Assembly (NCBI GenBank): GCA_035291905.1 | Contig: DATDRF010000001.1 | Coordinates: forward strand, 1-22,591 | Length of the DNA stretch: 22,591 nt | Reading direction: 5' to 3' | From: JACPLA01 sp035291905 | Lineage (GTDB): Bacteria > Bacteroidota > Ignavibacteria > UBA10030 | Shown here: positions 21,005-22,591 of the stretch, one piece after another | How positions within the stretch are numbered: the first letter of the stretch is position 1 | Layout: every line of letters begins with the position of its first letter | The notes under the pieces: model-generated | The model's input: only the letters and a program-made list of their open reading frames with translations | The model's database searches: none | Told to the model about the DNA's origin: nothing | Translations under genes and position numbers: made by a program

Positions 21005-21543
21005 GAGGGGGGTGTGTGAAAAAAGACACACGACGTTATGCTGACAGGCGCGAATATCTCATTGCCGCGGTTCAGAAGCGGCGAAAGACTCTGCGCCAGA
21101 AGGCAATTAGCTACAAAAGAGGGCGATGTGAACTTTGTGGCTATGACAAGTGTGGCGAGGCTCTCGAATTTCACCATAAGGATCCAACCGAAAAGGACTT
21201 TGGAATTTCCTCCAAAGGCTACACTCGAAGTTGGAACTCAGTGAAATTGGAGCTCGACAAGTGCATCTTGGTTTGTGCAAATTGTCATCGCGAACTTCAT
21301 GCACCCATTGCAGCTTTCCCGAGTAATCGGGATTGAAAAACCGGGTGAATTCAGGGAAGCCTAACCCCTTCCGAGGGTACGGTAATCCTGAGCGAAGTCC
21401 CGCAAAGAGATTGTTTCACGTTGCGGGAAACGTGCAGAGACTAGAGGATGAGGAATCTCACCAATAAGCCTCAAAAGCGCCCGGCATCCTGAGAAAAGGA
21501 TGAAGAGATAGTCCGGACTGCAGCGAAAGCTGGAGAGCAACCG
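21005..21543 (+). mobile_element. Group I intron (tRNA-intron type) with HNH ORF in tRNA-Asn anticodon loop
   Basis: A 539-nt intron. The 5' exon ends in T and the intron ends in G, as group I splicing requires. Core elements are in order: P element with TCAGGGAA (21351-21358); Q element GGTAATCCTGAGCGAAG (21381-21397), whose CCTGA pairs with TCAGG to form P4; P6 CCCGCAA/TTGCGGG (21399-21405/21421-21427); R element GTGCAGAGACTAGA (21432-21445); P8 CATCCT/AGGATG (21485-21490/21497-21502); S element AAGAGATAGTCC (21503-21514), with P7 GACTA/TAGTC; and P9 CAGC-GAAA-GCTG (21521-21532) with a GNRA loop. The HNH gene lies upstream of all core elements, in the P1/P2 region. The P1 guide pairing was not resolved. 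Subgroup IC3 is likely from the tRNA host and the Q and S wording. Confidence 0.92.
21016..21336 (+). CDS. Intron-encoded HNH homing endonuclease
   Basis: A 106-aa protein. A basic N-terminus (KKDTRRYADRREYLIAAVQKRRK) probably contacts nucleic acid. A zinc-supported HNH domain follows: C38-x2-C41, the EFHHKDP motif with H53-H54, DFGIS, RSWNSVK and LELDKCILVCANCHRELH with C87-x2-C90, N89, H91 and H95. It probably cuts an intron-less tRNA-Asn allele to drive intron homing; this is inferred from its location. Translation would start at GTG 21016, with the purine-rich GAGGGGGG (21005-21012) as ribosome site, which is also the very 5' end of the intron. The GTG lies in a hairpin (GTGTGT/ACACAC), so splicing or folding may limit expression. 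The domain is complete with no frameshift. Base composition looks more AT-rich than the neighbours. Confidence 0.9.
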   Translation: MKKDTRRYADRREYLIAAVQKRRKTLRQKAISYKRGRCELCGYDKCGEALEFHHKDPTEKDFGISSKGYTRSWNSVKLELDKCILVCANCHRELHAPIAAFPSNRD

Positions 21544-21590
21544 TAACCGCAGGGTTGTAGGTTCGAGTCCTACTCGCGGAGCCCTACAAG

Positions 21591-21620
21591 AACCCGGGAG
21601 TGATCCCGGGTTTCTTTTTT
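21591..21620 (+). terminator. Rho-independent terminator of the tRNA-Asn transcript
   Basis: AACCCGGGA (21591-21599) and TCCCGGGTT (21604-21612) form a 9-bp stem with a 4-nt loop, followed by TCTTTTTT. It begins 10 nt after the tRNA 3' end. Confidence 0.93.
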
Positions 21621-21645
21621 CTTGAGGGTCTTCTTACCTTTCATC

Positions 21646-22536
21646 ATGCGCCTCGTCTTCCTCCCATTTTTCCTTTTCATTTCCTCCACACTTTTCGGTC
21701 AAAGCTACTACAACTTCCGAGACGGGTTCCTCGACCGCAAGGGAAACGTGCAGTCTATGGACCTCGTCCTCAAAGCGGAATCTCCTCTTACTCAAACATT
21801 TGACTTTCTCCTTCGCTCGACAACCGACGATTCCCTGACCGGCCGAATGCGCATTCCTCGCGGCAAAGGCCCGTTCCCCGCGGCACTCCTCTGCGTGGGA
21901 ATCGAAACCGGGAAAGAGGTGATCGAGATGATCGACGGCCAGGACAGCGTGCTGCTGATCGCTGCCGATTATCCGTTCGAGGGAGAATGGGACTTCAAAG
22001 GATGGAACGCGGTCGGCACAACGTTCGAACTTCGATCAACGGGATTCCGTACTGTCCCTCTTCTTCTGAATTGTCTCGACTGGATGTTCAATCAAACGAA
22101 TGTCAAGAGACGTGATGTCACCATCGTTGCGGTCAGTTTTGGTGCATTTACGGGGATTCCGGCAGCGGTCATTGATGGACGCGTCAAACAACTCGTTGTC
22201 GTACAGGCGGGAGCAGACTTAAGCGGGGTGATTGCTCACAACTCCGAGAAATGGGGGGTCTCAGTGCCGGCTTGGCTGGCAGGTTGGCTCGGCGGGGGGA
22301 TTCTGGCGGCATTTGAGCCGAACAAATACGTCCCTCACCTTTCACCTCGCCCGCTGCTGGTTGTCAGCGGCGAAGGAGATTCCTTCTTCCCCCCGTTCTC
22401 GATTGAATCGCTTCTCGATCACGCACGCGACCCCAAGGAGCACATCACTCACAGAAGCGGACACGTCGCGCCGGGCGAAAGGGAGCTGATCAGGGAGCTA
22501 ACGAACATCGTCGTCCAAAGGATCTACGGCAAATAA
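21646..22536 (+). CDS. Secreted alpha/beta-hydrolase-fold protein
   Basis: A 296-aa protein from the ATG at 21646. A Sec signal peptide (MRLVFLPFFLFISSTLFGQ) predicts export to the periplasm or beyond. The mature part resembles prolyl-oligopeptidase/dienelactone-hydrolase-type hydrolases: FDFLLRSTTDD and RMRIPRGKGPFPAALLCVG at the front, a nucleophile elbow VAVSFGAF (with A in place of the first G of GxSxG), an Asp in SGEGDSFFPP and a His in RSGHVAPGE. An ester or similar bond is the likely target, but the substrate is unknown. A TTG start at 21622 would lie right after the terminator T-run and add 8 residues before the signal peptide, so I reject it. No clear promoter fits into the 33 nt between the tRNA terminator and the ATG. 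A terminator follows the gene. Confidence 0.85.
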   Translation: MRLVFLPFFLFISSTLFGQSYYNFRDGFLDRKGNVQSMDLVLKAESPLTQTFDFLLRSTTDDSLTGRMRIPRGKGPFPAALLCVGIETGKEVIEMIDGQDSVLLIAADYPFEGEWDFKGWNAVGTTFELRSTGFRTVPLLLNCLDWMFNQTNVKRRDVTIVAVSFGAFTGIPAAVIDGRVKQLVVVQAGADLSGVIAHNSEKWGVSVPAWLAGWLGGGILAAFEPNKYVPHLSPRPLLVVSGEGDSFFPPFSIESLLDHARDPKEHITHRSGHVAPGERELIRELTNIVVQRIYGK

Positions 22537-22564
22537 CCCTGCAATCATCCCTTGAAGACAAAAA

Positions 22565-22590
22565 AAAGGCCCCAGAGGGGCCTTTCTGTT
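22565..22590 (+). terminator. Rho-independent terminator after the hydrolase gene
   Basis: AAAGGCCCC (22565-22573) and GGGGCCTTT (22577-22585) with a 3-nt loop, followed by CTGTTT. The A-run on the left makes it potentially bidirectional. It lies about 30 nt after the stop codon. Confidence 0.88.
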
Positions 22591-22591
22591 T

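Larger units (their letters stand above)
20971..21581 (+). tRNA. tRNA-Asn(GUU), split by a group I intron
   Basis: Exons 20971-21004 (34 nt) and 21544-21581 (38 nt) join into a 72-nt cloverleaf. It has acceptor TCCGCGA/TCGCGGA, D stem GCTC/GAGC, anticodon stem TGCGG/CCGCA with loop CTGTTAA (anticodon GTT), T arm GTAGG-TTCGAGT-CCTAC and discriminator G73. All stems are perfect. Without removing the intron the loop reads CTGTGAG and no cloverleaf closes. The break falls between anticodon positions 35 and 36. G73 and the absence of an extra G at -1 fit tRNA-Asn and exclude tRNA-His. The 3' CCA is not fully encoded (GCCC follows), so it must be added by an enzyme. A terminator begins 10 nt downstream. 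Confidence 0.94.

Noticed and set aside
20971..21010. Reading the tRNA as tRNA-His with anticodon GTG (loop CTGTGAA)
   Set aside because: This would need the intron to end in T rather than G. The discriminator is G73, and there is no G at -1, whereas tRNA-His needs G-1 and usually C73. The Asn reading satisfies group I rules and all stems.
21622..21645. TTG start adding 8 residues to the hydrolase
   Set aside because: It lies immediately after the T-run of the tRNA terminator and would put a polar insert in front of a normal signal peptide that begins at the ATG at 21646.

Overview
This window looks like chromosomal DNA from a free-living member of the FCB superphylum, most likely the Bacteroidota/Chlorobi/Ignavibacteria side. 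That placement is an inference. It rests on a type-B succinate dehydrogenase (single-subunit SdhC cytochrome b), a LytTR-type regulator tail, a ybaB-recR pair followed by lipoproteins, large secreted TPR proteins and spacers packed with palindromes and heptanucleotide repeats. Promoters are of the ordinary TTGACA/TATATT kind and several genes have good Shine-Dalgarno sites.

Left part (1-4923, + strand): the end of a LytTR-domain gene, then a sigma70-like promoter, a SAM-I riboswitch with a terminator hairpin, and a four-gene unit: cystathionine gamma-synthase-type enzyme, homoserine O-acetyltransferase, an SDR oxidoreductase and aspartate kinase. The layout suggests that SAM feeds back on both the entry (aspartate kinase) and the methionine branch of the aspartate pathway. 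Middle (4871-20339, - strand), read from right to left: ybaB-recR-lipoprotein, lipoprotein-pheA-ftsX, sdhC-sdhA-[S23-type four-helix-bundle gene]-sdhB, a 1211-aa TPR protein, a conserved hypothetical, obgE and an unaccompanied FecCD-type permease whose 3' end overlaps that of lysC. Right part (20340-22591, + strand): a 630-bp non-coding stretch full of nested repeats, then a tRNA-Asn(GUU) gene split in its anticodon by a 539-nt group I intron carrying an HNH endonuclease gene, then a secreted alpha/beta-hydrolase between two terminators.

The most notable item is the interrupted tRNA-Asn. The exons rejoin to a perfect 72-nt cloverleaf only if the intron is cut out between anticodon bases 35 and 36. 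The intron shows recognisable P/Q/R/S core elements, P6, P7, P8 and a GAAA-capped P9 hairpin, and it ends in G. The second theme is repeats. Heptanucleotide arrays (GGTTCAA-type and TCAGCTN-type) sit exactly at gene ends (sdhA stop, pheA start, lipoprotein start), and an inverted pair brackets the S23 gene that splits the sdh operon. Several unrelated families of intergenic palindromes fill most other gaps.
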